A stretch of DNA of 64,000 bases. Source: Cephalotus follicularis (taxonomy: Eukaryota; Streptophyta; Magnoliopsida; Oxalidales; Cephalotaceae). Below, in pieces: positions 1 through 11,156 of this stretch; position 1 is the first letter of the stretch; each line of letters starts with the position of its first letter. The position numbers and the translations under genes were made by a program. The stretch spans positions 124,001 to 188,000 of the forward strand of contig BDDD01001000.1 of NCBI GenBank assembly GCA_001972305.1. The letters run 5' to 3'. Under the pieces are notes generated by a model. The model saw only the letters and a program-made list of their open reading frames with translations. It had not been told where the DNA came from and did no database searches.

Positions 1-2081
1 CTCATACAACCAGTCTATTATACAACAAGGTAGATAAAGGAAACTGCACTACAAGTTGAAATCCTTCTCTGTCACTCATCCCATCTCACGTCGAGGCTTC
101 CTCAGCTCTCGTCCCTAAAATGTTGTGCCCATTTCGAGAATGGGTCAGCCAAACATGGCTATGTAGGTAATACTATATACAATGAATTGAACAGATACAT
201 ACAGATATATGCATGGCATGTGAAATGTAAGAATGCCAATTGTGGGCAACGTTAGTATATCAACCGTCCCTGAGCGGTGACATAATTACGGGTCCTAATA
301 ACAGAAAAGACCATAGGTCTACAAACACTCCATAAGTGAATCCATAACCATCCATGGGTATAAACAATCCATAAGGTCTGAGTACCACTCTACCCCTCCG
401 GCTCGAGATATTACTGCCACTGACTACCTACCTTTTTGGGGTCATAGCCGAGTGGGGTCGAGATAACATTGATCACATCATATGTACCGTAATGCTAGTC
501 CTCATTGGTCCTAGCCCATACCATATTTCCATTGGTCTGTCCACAATGCAATGTCCCTCGTAGGTCCACCCCTAAAGTGGAGTCCCATTACCCTCCATAT
601 AATGTGGTCTAACACCCATAATCTTCATGACGGAAATGAAGATGATGGATGGATTATCTCGTCAAGTCTCAAACAATAGCAACCATCAATCATAACCATA
701 TAAAGCCAATAACCCATGAACATATAACCATTTAAAGGATAAGGACCTAACCATAAAGGATCACGTGGGATCCATCCGTCAAAACCATTTCCAATAACCA
801 TTTTTCCATAACCATTTTCTTGGTCCCTATCGAAGGTAATAAAACAATGGATAGTAGGTCCAACTACGACATTTGGGTCCAAACATCCCAATTGAACTAA
901 CCTAACAATTTATTGAAAACCTCTTTAAAATCCACTTTAATGATTGAGTTTGAAGATCAATAGGTTTAACACATAGGCTACATGGCCTTAGGGAGGCTTC
1001 CTATGGAACGCATTTGACAATAAAAGGGTTTGGGGTTGAAAAGGGCTTGAAACCATGTTGTTTTGTGTGAAAATACGGTACAAAGTGCCGATTGTCAAGC
1101 CAATGCACCGAAAGTTAATGCTACAAAGCTCCGTCAGTCAAGGCGAAGCGTCGGCAGTTAGTGCGTAACAGCAAAAGCGTCGATAGCTTAATCGAGCGTC
1201 GACAATTTTAAGGTTTAAGCCAAGCATCACTGGTTTGCGCAAAGCGTCAACAGTTTAAGATCACATCCAAAAGTGTCGATAGTTTGCACAAAAGCATCGA
1301 TTGCTCACAAAGCCTCGACACTTTTAGCCAAAGCATCGACGGTTTGATAGTTGCAGTGAGTTCGTCAAACAATCTAAAAATCAGCCAAAAACTAGTTTAA
1401 ATCACTTAAAACTCAATACAAAGGGAGCTATAAGCCCCAGTGGTCAATTATAAGTTAAAAACACATTTAAAACACTGAAATTGATACCCATAAACCCATA
1501 ATCGAGAGAGATGAAGGAATAGGCCTATAAACCTATAACTCCCAATTCTCTATCTAATTTCCATTATAATCAACAGTTAACCATAACAATTACCCTAACT
1601 CATCTATCTAGCATATATACAACAAACCATAACCATATAAGCATTCAATTCAGTTAAAATGCATGGATTCAAAGCATATATGTAGAGCCTACCTCAAAAC
1701 TGTTGAGAACGAAGAACAAGCTTGGTTCGATATTGGATCCAAGTTATGTTCCTTCCTTCAAGTTCCAAACTCCGCCACGAATCTAACAACTCCTTCCTTG
1801 CCCGATTCTGACCTTTATCTCTCTAACTCTCTCTCTCACTTCCTCTCTTTAGAAATGGAAAGAGAAATGAAAATGAGAATGGAAAGAGTTAGCTCACCTA
1901 TATATAGACTCCTTTAGGTGAAAACTTGGAAAACATGCCCTATATTGGGTTGAATCTCCATAACCCATAAACAATCATAAAAGTGGAAAATTTTACAATA
2001 TACATAAAATCCATGCCATCCATCAATACAATACTGTACAATACCTCAATCAAGTACGGACATTTATACTCGGGGCTTACA
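1..2081 (-). repeat. LTR K, partial, reverse orientation
   Basis: This looks like the 5' part of a long Ty3/gypsy-type LTR read on the minus strand and cut by the window edge. Its sense start is the complement of GGGGCTTACA ending at 2081, giving TGTAAGCCCCG, a usual LTR start. A TATA-like TATATATAG lies near 1898-1910 (minus sense). A donor-like GAG|GTAGG is at about 1689-1695. A cluster of about nine GTCGAC-type motifs (GCGTCGACA, AGCATCGACGG) lies at 1135-1345, downstream of the TATA in sense. No protein is encoded; the small open frames at 625-891 and 1663-1917 fall inside this LTR and have no recognisable domain. Family assignment is inference from architecture shared with the A, B and D LTRs. 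Confidence 0.55.
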
Positions 2082-2139
2082 CCTTTCATTCTCTATAGAT
2101 ACTTTATCGGCTCATTTTTTTTATTTCTTCAAGTATATT

Positions 2140-3500
2140 TGCCTATGTTTCCATTAACGGTGTATACTTCTCAAAATCTCTGAACTGGCTTTTGATTTTT
2201 GGGTCTCTTATTCTTTTTATTACAAGCATCACCTTTCGAAGGGTCCTCTTTTTCCTTCCTTTTTTCACTTCATCCTTTTCCAGACCTGTCAGACTCGCCT
2301 TTTTTGTTTCCTTTTCTTCAATAACATCCATCGTGTTCATTGCTCCCTCTGCCTTGATGTACTTCTCCGCTCGTTTAAGAAGTTCTTTCATATTTTTTGG
2401 ATGCTTTTCATCAATGAAAACTTGAATATGGTTCTTTTTAGACCACTCAATACTGCCGCAAGAGCAAAAGATGGCTCAAGATCTTTGATGTGCGGAGATT
2501 CTTTATTGAATCGAGCCAGATATTGCCTCAGACCTTCATTATCTCTCTGCATTATTGTCATCAAATATGCAGAGGTCTTTCTTTGTGACCTACTATTAAA
2601 AACTTGGAAACAAATAACTCACTAAGTTGAAAGAACGAGTAGATAGATTCTGGTGCTAATTTACCATAACAAATTTGACCAGCTCCCGTAAGAGTGGAAG
2701 GGAATGCTCAATAGATGATAGCATCCAAAACTAGATGGATAAGCATAGTGTTATGATAGAGACATATTTAAATGACGCAGGAAAAGGTTCTTCCATAATG
2801 ACATAGACGAAAGGCTGGTTACTCATATCCTTCAGCTCTACTAGATAACCCCCTCTGTGATCTGCATCTTTAGGTCCACCAAACCTTCTCTCCATATCAA
2901 CCATCCATCTTTGCAATTCTATTCTCTGAACATGTTATGCCCTAGTCCTGCTAGTAGCATGGGATTGCCCTCTCCTGGTAGACCTCTATCGGACAAGTTG
3001 TTGGCCTAAACTGTCATGAACTCATGCACTACTGAGCCTCTCAAAAACTGACCTACTGGGATGCCTGCTTACAGACCTGCTATGACAAGGCCTTTGTTCA
3101 CCTCTGAATTTATCTCCAGTAGCATCATTGGTAGAGTGAACTTCTTCTCACTCGTGGAGGACGTTCTTGGCATCAGAAGATGCTTTGTGAATGGATCTTC
3201 TGATGTGTGAGCCTCTATTTTGATTTCCAGGTAATCGAGGTGGATTCCTTTTTTGATCTAGGTTCCTCTACTATCTTATTTCTTGTGAAATTTGTTGGAG
3301 AGAGTGCGAGATGTCTCCAATTCATTGAAGAAACCTGTTAAACTTTGCCCTGGTAGCAGGAACATCCTCCGGTTGATTTCCTTGCTGAGGCTGATCTTGA
3401 GCTTGCTAGTTTTGGTTTGACTAATTCTGCTGAACCTATTGGTCCTGCTGAATCTCTTGAACTTGTTGGCTACGAATATTAATTTTCCTTGGAGGCATTG
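2140..3500 (-). pseudogene. Gag-like remnant of element G (Tat lineage)
   Basis: Interrupted reverse-strand reading with Gag-like pieces. The N-terminal side begins near 3500 with MPPRKINIR, followed by a Gln-rich stretch. The middle, near 2730-2920, contains QPFVYVIMEEPFPASFKY, which matches the conserved entry to the Tat Gag core. The C-terminal side, near 2143-2390, has MKELLKRAEKYIKAE, a Lys-rich basic segment and the KYTPL motif. These pieces appear in the order expected for Tat Gag. The protein would form the virus-like particle. It is a fossil with several interruptions and no function is expected. Confidence 0.65.
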
Positions 3501-3547
3501 GCTTACAAAAAGTATAGAAATTTATAGAAAAGAAGAAACAATCAATT

Positions 3548-3565
3548 CTCATAGTCGACGCCAAC
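3548..3565 (-). promoter_or_regulatory. Primer-binding-site region of element G
   Basis: Directly after the LTR in sense comes GTTGGCGTCGACTATGAG. TGGCG after a one-base spacer is the usual start of Tat/Athila-type primer sites, unlike the TGGTATCAGAG initiator-Met site used by elements A-D here. The exact priming tRNA is not assigned. Confidence 0.6.
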
Positions 3566-4051
3566 TGTTGATGCAAGAAATTGGTTGTTTGATAAACATA
3601 GAATCTTGATAATCAAAATCTTATCTCCCTCAACTTGCAAGACATGTGGAAATCAGAAAAGTGGTCGGAGGCGGACTCTGGGAATACCTTCTGATACTTA
3701 AGTCAACACAGGAAGAAGAAAAGTATATAAATTGATGGGAAAGTATGAATTGCTCTCAAGTTCTAGAATCTGAACCTAGAACTTAGGTGTTAAGGTTCTA
3801 TTTATAGTGGTGAATGTAGGGTTACCTTGTAGAATCCTGGTTGACTGTGAATTATGCTGCCACCGGGATATTTTTTCCTTTATTGGAGTCCTAGGTGGAT
3901 CTTGCCTCATTTATTTTTGGGATTGTCTTTAATTACAGTTCTAAAAGGAATGTTCCTAAGACCTATTCCATAATTAATAATTTGTGATGAAAATTGGATT
4001 CTTATTATTATTTCCTTGTCTGTCTATGTGGCATGTTATGATTGGCCAACA
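3566..4051 (-). repeat. 5' LTR of Tat-type element G
   Basis: The plus-strand text starts TGTTGATGC at 3566 and ends GGCCAACA at 4051, so in sense it runs TGTTGGCC...CATCAACA with TG/CA ends. A TATA-like CTATAAATAG (minus sense) lies near 3797-3807. At 486 bp it is a short LTR next to the 2.4-2.8-kb LTRs of the Tekay-type elements in the window. The bases after it at 4052-4056 are AATTT. The partner LTR is not in the window, so a target-site duplication cannot be checked. Confidence 0.7.
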
Positions 4052-5039
4052 AATTTTACCAGTATCATAAACCATCAATTGTTATTAAAATTTAAGTTTG
4101 AATGAATTTTAAATCAAATCTAATTCATATGATTAAATAAATTGACGGACATTAATTGACTTGATTTGTTTATTAAACGGGTTATACCGGTCGAGACGTG
4201 TAACACGTTCAATAAACGAGTCGATTAGAGTTTAAGTTTTTAACACGATTAATAAATGAATTGAGTTAGGATTGACATTTATTGTGTTGTAACTATTCAT
4301 TGATATGACAAGAACCCGAGCCATTAACACAAAGTGCAAGCCCTATTAATGTCAATACCACCGTAACCAAATCTCAAAAATTTCATCGAACACCTTATAA
4401 GCATATTTAATAAACTCACTTTTACGATAAAACTCAATAACCATGGCCAAAATATCTTATTACAAAATCAAAACATAGCAACAAAAGAAATTATATAAAA
4501 GAGTTTGAGGGCCGTTTTTGATTTTCCAACGAGAACACAATGAGATGTAAGAAATTGAGATAAGAGTATTCTATAATAACAATGTGACTTTACGTCTTTC
4601 TTTTTGTTACAACCATTAATTCAATGTACACTATTGTGATAAGAATACAATCTACTGTAACAATAAACTTCAATATATCACATTAATGTTTTATCCTCAA
4701 GGTAAAGAAAGGAATCCACACTTTGATTCAACTATATGACTACATCATGTTTCTTGTGTTGTCTTCAATAACCTTCCTCTGTGAGTTCGTAAAAAGGAGT
4801 CAGACACTGAAGTTGGCTGCGATGTGTTTTCCAATTGTTCCACCTTCAGCTAGAATTCCTCACTATCAATGACGCTTGTGGAAAGATAGAAACCAAGGCC
4901 CAAAACCAAAGAAATGCAAACTATGATGATGAAATATGCATGCCTTTGTCTTCAATGTGGAGATGAGAATATATCATCGAAGTAAGGGAGAGAAAACTTC
5001 GGTATGGCCATAGCAATAACATGGTTGAAGATGATTTGT
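4052..5039. other. Unclassified AT-rich DNA, possible old non-autonomous element
   Basis: No gene is seen. Between about 4140 and 4350 there are pieces such as TTAAACGGGTTATACCGG, ACACGTTCAATAAACG, ACACGATTAATAAATG and AAGAACCCGAGCC. These recall the degenerate ACACGA/AACGGGT composition of some plant non-autonomous DNA elements, but I find no terminal inverted repeats or target duplication. The rest (4360-5039) shows no recognisable structure. Confidence 0.25.
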
Positions 5040-5835
5040 TGAAAGATCTGCTATAGATAAGTTGTAGTACAGTACAGAAACTTCAGTGGAAGAACTACGA
5101 CATAAGTGCAATAGAGAAATTGCAGTAAAGTATAGTAGCGAAACTATGATAGCTTGTTGAGAGTCTCTTGCTTGTTTGTCTTTGTAAAATGCTCAAAAGT
5201 TCTTATTCTATGAGGAGAAGTTGTTGTAAAAACTGAAGCAGATAAGCTGTAATACAAGAACTATGGTGGAAGTGCAGTAAATAAACTATCGTAGTGGTGC
5301 AGTGAATCTTTTGCTTTTTGTCTTGGAAAATTGATTAAAAAGTCATTTTTTCTGTATCACCGCTGTTGTATTTATACTAGCCCTTGTCTTGAAAAATACT
5401 TCCATTAATTGTGGGAAAACAAGTGTGTATTAGGCAAAAGTGTAACATAGTTGAAGAGAACTTCTTAGAAGAACTGCAATGGATAAATTGTAGTGCACAA
5501 ATTGCATTAGAGAAATTATGGTAGAAGTGCAATGGAGAAACTACTGTAGAAATACAGTAAAGAAAATGTTGTAGAAGTGTAGAGAATCTCTTGCATTTTT
5601 TGTCTTTCTAAATGATAAAAATCCCTTGTGTGTTGCTTTTGTTGTTTTTATATTGCTAGAAGAAATGTGATAAACAAACTGTAGTACAGAAACTGTAATA
5701 GAAGTGCAGTAAAGAAACTGTTGTAGAAGTGTTAAGGATTGTTGGGTTCTTTTTGTATTTCAGATGATCAAAAGCCAAAAAATCCAAAGCCCTTTCTATG
5801 TGCTGCATCTCCTGTATTTATACCCTCTGATTTGT
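5040..5835. repeat. Diverged tandem repeat, about four units of 170-240 bp
   Basis: A pattern recurs of AGAAACTGTTGTAGAAGTGCAG, then TCTCTTGC and TTTGTCTTT, then AAATGAT..AAAAGTC, ending in GTTGTATTTATA. Copies are visible near 5040-5225, 5226-5400, 5440-5655 and 5660-5830, with much divergence. Inside each unit a shorter motif (GTAGAAGTGCAGTAAAGAAAC) is itself repeated. No coding capacity is recognised. It could be the leader or LTR repeat block of an unidentified element. Confidence 0.5.
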
Positions 5836-6261
5836 GTCCTGGAAGTGTCTTTCCTTCTTGAATGCAAAGCAAGTGAGTAATCGAGTGAAGATAAGAATTT
5901 TTCCAATAAGCAGTTCCTAGTAGTGTCCAGTAGTCTGTTAACAACATGTGGCAGTTTCTGGTGTGTTTGGTTGAAGAAACTGATTTATTGGTTGACAAGT
6001 GGCTAAAGGAAGTTGAATAGATTCTTTTGCTCATGCCTCATGTCACTGATGACTCTTCCATGGCTGCCAGGTGGCATTATAGAAGCCATCAACGGATGAG
6101 AAGGTGACAAGTGTGTGGCTCGAATAGATGAATTGTTCTGTACTGCCACATCCAGCTTCCATATGTCTTTCACTCAGCTGAAGTTTGTGTATTAGTTCTC
6201 ATGATGCTAATTCAAGTTGATATTGTTGAAGTCAATAGCAGTTAGCTAGAAGCTATCGTAG

Positions 6262-6464
6262 GCTCTAGAACACAATATGTATAAGTTGTTAAGGTTGAAT
6301 ACTGTATCAGTTCGTTATAAATTTCCGTAGCCTCTAAAAGACAATGTATAAGCCATTAAGGTTGAACTTCATCGTAGTTTGATAGAAACTTCCGTAGGCT
6401 CAGAACACAATGTACAAGCTGTTAAGGTTAAACTTTGTAGCAGTTCTTCAGAAACTGTCGTACA
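6262..6464 (+). repeat. Three tandem units of about 68 bp
   Basis: Copies start at about 6262, 6331 and 6398. Each has GCTC.AGAACACAATGTA, then AAG.TGTTAAGGTTGAAC, then a CAGTT..TAGAAACTTCCGTAG end. Unit lengths are about 69, 67 and 67 bp. Downstream, 6470-6650 keeps looser echoes (GTGG.CCTAGAGTATGGAAA), suggesting more decayed copies. No gene overlaps it. Confidence 0.6.
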
Positions 6465-6954
6465 CTATGGAACATAAAAAAACTACTGCAAACTCCTGAA
6501 GCATAAAAAATTACCGTGGGGCCTAGAGTATGGAAAATTTCCATTGTCTCTTAGAGTATGAAAACTAAAGCAGTCTAAGACGTGGAACTGTCGTAAGCCT
6601 TTGAAATGTAGAAATTACCATGGCCTTCAAATTGTTAAAACCTTCACGTCATGACTCATGATGTGTATTACCATAGGCCCATAGATGCCAAATCCAAATC
6701 ACTTGAAGTGAGGGAAGCCCAAGTTACTCTGCAACAATTTGAATAAGGACCACAATACTGAATTTTCCATGCCAACCAAACCACTCCCCCCTACGATAAT
6801 CCCCGTTAAGACGTGGATTGGGCCCACATATGAGATGCAAGTAATGTAATGTATGCGAAGCATGGGTTAGTAAGAATCATAAGCATAAGTGTAGTATGAA
6901 TGATGTAAATAAGGATATCATTGTGTACCTTTCACGCTTGAATCATAAATATTT
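6465..6954. other. Unclassified DNA between repeat arrays
   Basis: No gene or element is recognised. 6465-6660 contains decayed relatives of the upstream repeat. 6770-6830 holds a C-rich patch with CCACTCCCCCCTACG and GTGGATTGGGCCC. The small open frame at 5768-6034 (minus) has no known domain. Confidence 0.3.
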
Positions 6955-7745
6955 ACGGACGATACGGAATCACACCCGACTTAGATATGTAAAGATTGCA
7001 TGGGACAAAGAATCATACCCAGTTTAGATGTGTAAAGATTGCAGGGGATATAGAATCACACCCGACTTATGTAAGGACTGAGAGAGACATGCTTTCGGCT
7101 TACGTAAAGACTTTTAGGGACATACCCTCGACTTATGCAATATGTAAAGACTGTAGGAGACTCGAAGCCACCCAACTTACGTAAAGACTACGAGGGACCT
7201 TCCCTCGGCTTATGTAAAGACTGTGAGAGACATACTCCTAACTTACGTAAAGACTACGAGGGACCTTCTCCTGGCTTACGCAAAGACTGCGAAGGACATA
7301 CCCCTGACTTATGTGAAGAATGCAATGGACACGGAGTCACGCTCGGCTTATGTAGAGACTACGAGAGACATACTCCCAGCTTATGTAAAGACTAAGGGGA
7401 CAAGAAGTCATGCCCGGTTTATGTAGAGACTGCGAGTGAAACACTCCCGGATTATGTAAAGACTACGAAGGACATGGAGTCACGCCTAACTTATGTAAAG
7501 AATGCAGGCGACACGAAGTCACTCTCAGCTTATATGTAAGAACTACGGAGAAAACGGAGTTACACTCGACTTATGTATGTAAGAACTATGGGAAATGCGG
7601 AGTTACATCCAACTTATGTATGTACGAACTGTGGGGAATGCGGAGTTACACCCGACTTGTGTTGTGAGAACTGCGGGGAAGCGAAGTTACACCCGGTTTA
7701 TGTATGAAGAACTGCAAAAAACACAGAGTTACACCTAGCTTGTAA
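6955..7745 (+). repeat. Minisatellite with alternating 33/39-bp units
   Basis: At least 13 units can be read. Each starts GACT.CGAGGGACAT or GAACT.CGG and ends with CTTATGTAAA or a variant. Between 7251 and 7500 unit lengths run 33, 33, 39, 33, 38, 33, 39, 40; further right they lengthen to about 40-43 bp and carry GGAGTTACACCCG. Because 33 and 39 are multiples of three, a frame stays open across part of the array (7135-7395) and yields 11/13-residue repeats such as LRKDYEGPSLG and LCKDCERHTPN. I read this as a consequence of the repeat, not a gene: there is no start context, domain or flanking gene structure. Confidence 0.75.
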
Positions 7746-8484
7746 TAAGATATGGGGGGTTGAAACCACTACCCAACAAGTAAATAAAATGAACAAGTTG
7801 TAACATCCTCCTTAGCATGCTATGTATGCCTTTGCATGTGATTGAGTGAGCTTCACAAATCCAGGTATCAACAAAAGTAAAAGCAAAACACATTATATAG
7901 TTTGTGATAAAGAAGCAAAATATAGTTTGCCACGTTAGCAAATTATATATGAATTAATTAACAAAGAAGACGGAAAGTTTTCTTTGCTGAAACACATTAT
8001 ATAGTTTCTGGTGCTCGATTATTAACTGAGGCACTTTTATGATGCAAAAATGTGAATATATGATAAACTAAAATATCGAGCACAACAACAAAAAAAGACG
8101 AAATGGTGGAAGCCAATATGAATATATGAAACGCAAATATTAATGACCATATCTTCTATAGATATGGAACACGAAGGAATTTAACAAAAATCTTATGTTC
8201 ATCCCTTTCAGCAGTCTTCACCGTATTCGCTCTAATAGATTTTGTGGGTTTTTTGTGATTTACGATGGGATTTTGACAATTTGGGGATTTTATTAATGTG
8301 TTTTTGGTTTGTAGACAGAGGTCGGTACTTAAATATTCTTCACCGTATCAATGATATTTTTCGTTGGGGTTAATAGGAAATTTGTTCTTGAATATGTAGC
8401 AAAAGTATAAACAACACTATGAACTCATTTTCGGTGCAATCAACATACTGACTTTGTAAAAAGCTTACAGTTAAGGTACTACCA
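7746..8484. other. Unclassified DNA flanking element A
   Basis: No gene is recognised. A 16-17-bp direct repeat, ACACATTATATAGTTT, occurs near 7887 and again near 7991. The segment 8160-8450 is ordinary AT-rich sequence. The last five bases, TACCA (8480-8484), form the left target-site duplication of element A. Confidence 0.4.
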
Positions 8485-11050
8485 TGTAATAATCACAATT
8501 TCAATTAATGTATATTGTACACATGAGGAATAAAATATGCATTATATTGAATTTTAATGTCCAATTACTATATAAATTGGGGTTATTGAATTGTTGGGTT
8601 TGATCTGAAATGCAAATGTGGTGAAATACACTTAACAAACCAAAATCAGACTCAAACAGCTGACTTTCATAGGGGAATAGTCGACTGGTTGATTCATGGA
8701 GTGGACAGTTGACTGCAAGTAAATACAGTTGACTGGTAAAGCACAAGACAGGTGTCTGTGCATGGCGCGAGACAGAGCTGAGGCGTGGCATGCAATGGAC
8801 AGGTGTTGTATGCATGTCACCAGCTGTATCAACATGCAAAAATGATGTATTGCATGTGTTCTTCATTCCTGCAAGTCCGAAACACAGCAGAAGTTAGTGA
8901 GAAAGAAACAAGGGAAAGGAAGAATGCATGTGAGAGAGAGAAAAGGAAAAGGCTGAGTAATAGAGTAAATGAGTGAAACGGGAATTGTGATACGAATCCC
9001 TTTATAACATAGATGGTAAGAGGCAGCTTGAAGGTTAGAAAAACACTATAGGAGAGAGAGATTTTTTATGGAGAGTGCATGTTGATAGGTGGAGTTGCAG
9101 AGGGAGTTTGAAGCCTTAAATCTTCCCGGTAAGTCACCAATTTGAGTTATTACTGATATTAAGGTTTTTAGTGAATTAAACATACTGATGTTAGTTATAT
9201 GTATAAAATGTTAAACATGACTTTGGAATTATAAACTTGGAATTAGAGGTGGAAGTGAGAAAGTTTTTTAAAATGTGAAATTGAAGCTTAAGGAATTGTT
9301 GATAAGTTACTGATTGGATTACAGTTGTTATCATGAATAGATAACAAATAAAACTTACTGGTTTTGATGCATATACCTGTAAACATGCAACTGTATCGAT
9401 TAATTGCTGATATTGGAGGATTGTTGGTTGAAGAACTTGGACATAAAGAGAGAAATCAATCCAATTTGATTTCGAGATAGCGTTTGAGGTAGGGGTATTG
9501 ACATGTTTTAGAATATATGATATGTATAGCATGTCTAGATAATTTCTCTGTGATTGCATGTTATTATTTTGGTTTGAATTGGAAGTTGAACATGCATACT
9601 CTGTTTTGGTTAAACCACTGCCTGACGTTTCTGGAGAAAAACAGTCGATTGTTGAACCTAACAGTCGATTGCTCAATGTAAACAGCCGATTGTTAAGGAC
9701 AAACAGTCGACTACTTAATGAAAACAGCTGGCTATTCTTATGAACAGCTGACTGTTAAAAGACAAATTACTGATATTAGCTGCTGTTTAGGCTTAAGTGA
9801 TATGTAATTACCCTGGCCTCCATATAGGATGATTGTAATGTTCAATCCTGGCCATAGGTAGTTATATTTAAAATATTAAACCACTTATGAATCCCTTGTA
9901 TTAATTGCGTAAGAACGACTATGGTTGTGCTTAGGTACTCTCTTGAATCCTTGAATTGCTATTGTTCCTGTTTATAAGTTGCTATATTATGCTGCTGTTA
10001 TAAGAAAATGTAAGTGTTCAAAACACTATTGTATCACCTAATTTCATGGATTAAACCAACTAGTGCTATAAGCACAAATATGGATTTTCTTACTATTATT
10101 TTCCAAATGAAAACGTACTATCACTAAGTTACTGATTTTTCCTCCAATGAGAGGTACCACTACTGTATTGAATACTGTTTCCTCCAAACGAGAGGTACGG
10201 TCACTGAACTGTTAAATGTTTCTAAAAGAAAACAACTATTACATTGTATATTATAGACATATGTAATATTGTTATTGAATTGATTAAGTTGTTTGTCTAT
10301 GTTATTGCTGCTAGTGGAGTGATAGGAGACATCACTGGCTACGGGGTGGTCCTATGTGCCAGGAGTTGGCTACCGTTTCCACCACACTTATCTACAATGT
10401 AGATCCTGATTGTTACCTACCCGCTAAATGCCGACAGAATTGACCTGGTCTATCATCTTCGGAGTGTAGGGTGATAGTTAGGTGGTGTGCAGTTGGTGCT
10501 AGGTGTTAGCGACATGTGACACCCAAACCACTGTATTGATTAATTTTACCCTTGTGCGGCATTCTTGAATTTCATTGTCTATGGCCACTCAGCGTGATTG
10601 CTCATAAATATTGGAATACTTATTACATATGTTATTCAAAATGACTGTCATACATGTTTACATTTATATATTCTTTCTCATGCTTTATTCCTATTTAGCC
10701 GAGTGAGGACAAAAGCTAACCCCTACAATTTCAGATTGATGAAGGTGTTGGTCAAGTTCTACTAAAGATTTATCGGAGAGCTTCTATCTTATTTAAGGTT
10801 GTTATTTACTATGTCTTATATTGCAATAACGATCATATTCCGTTGGTTATTTTTTTACATTTCCAATATGTACAAGATAACTGTTTTTGTATTGTGTAAG
10901 CACGTAGTATGGGCTGTGTGCGGATAGTTTTTATAATCCGGCAATGAAATGCTTTCGCTTATGTTAGCGAATGTGATTAATGTTGAATGCTGGATTATTA
11001 TTATACTGATATCTCCATATATGTTGTCTTGTGGAAAACGGGGTGTGACA
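8485..11050 (+). repeat. 5' LTR of element A (2566 bp)
   Basis: Starts TGTAATAATC and ends GGGGTGTGACA. Within it: a first cluster of GTCGAC-type motifs (CAGTTGACTG and variants, 8660-8735); a TATA-like TTTATAAC at about 9001; a strong donor-like CCCG|GTAAGT with GT at 9129-9130; a second motif cluster (CAGTCGATTG and variants, 9640-9755); and near the 3' end TTAGCCGAGTGAGGAC, GCTAAC (10715-10720) and CCCTACAATTTCAG ending at 10734, which resembles a branch site plus acceptor. Whether this implied 1606-nt leader intron is used is not known. Confidence 0.92.
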
Positions 11051-11053
11051 GCA

Positions 11054-11065
11054 TGGTATCAGAGC
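11054..11065 (+). promoter_or_regulatory. Primer-binding site of element A (initiator-Met tRNA)
   Basis: TGGTATCAGAGC lies three bases after the LTR end, the usual distance and sequence for Ty3/gypsy elements primed by initiator-methionine tRNA. Confidence 0.9.
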
Positions 11066-11156
11066 TTATTTTAAATAAGCTATTGCTAGGATAAGTTTCT
11101 CGGTGATTAAGTGTATTGTTTCCTAATGATTGACATCATTCCATATAGGAAACATA

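Larger units (their letters stand above)
2082..4051 (-). mobile_element. G: Tat-lineage Ty3/gypsy remnant (gag, primer site, 5' LTR)
   Basis: Reverse-strand fossil. Reading in sense from the right, it has a 486-bp LTR (3566-4051), a primer-site region with GTTGGCGTCGACTATGAG just after the LTR, then Gag-like sequence down to about 2140. The junction CATCAACA|GTTGGCG resembles the usual Tat/Athila LTR-primer junction (GTTGGCGCCGT). Gag peptides such as MEEPFPASFKY, MKELLKRAEKYIKAE and KYTPL are typical of Tat-type Gag. Only the 5' end of the element is in view and the coding part is heavily interrupted (more than five breaks). LTR K appears inserted at its left side. No second LTR is visible, so its age cannot be estimated. 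Confidence 0.7.

Noticed and set aside
4140-4360. hAT-like or other non-autonomous DNA transposon
   Set aside because: Only composition suggests it; no terminal inverted repeats or target duplication were found.
7135-7426. Open frames encoding Cys/Asp-rich 11/13-residue repeats as a possible repeat protein
   Set aside because: The frame is open because array units are multiples of three; two overlapping frames are open at once and there is no start context, promoter or domain.
8160-8460. Possible host exon or intron before element A
   Set aside because: No open frame of useful length and no recognised peptide; a lone CAG/GT pattern is not enough.
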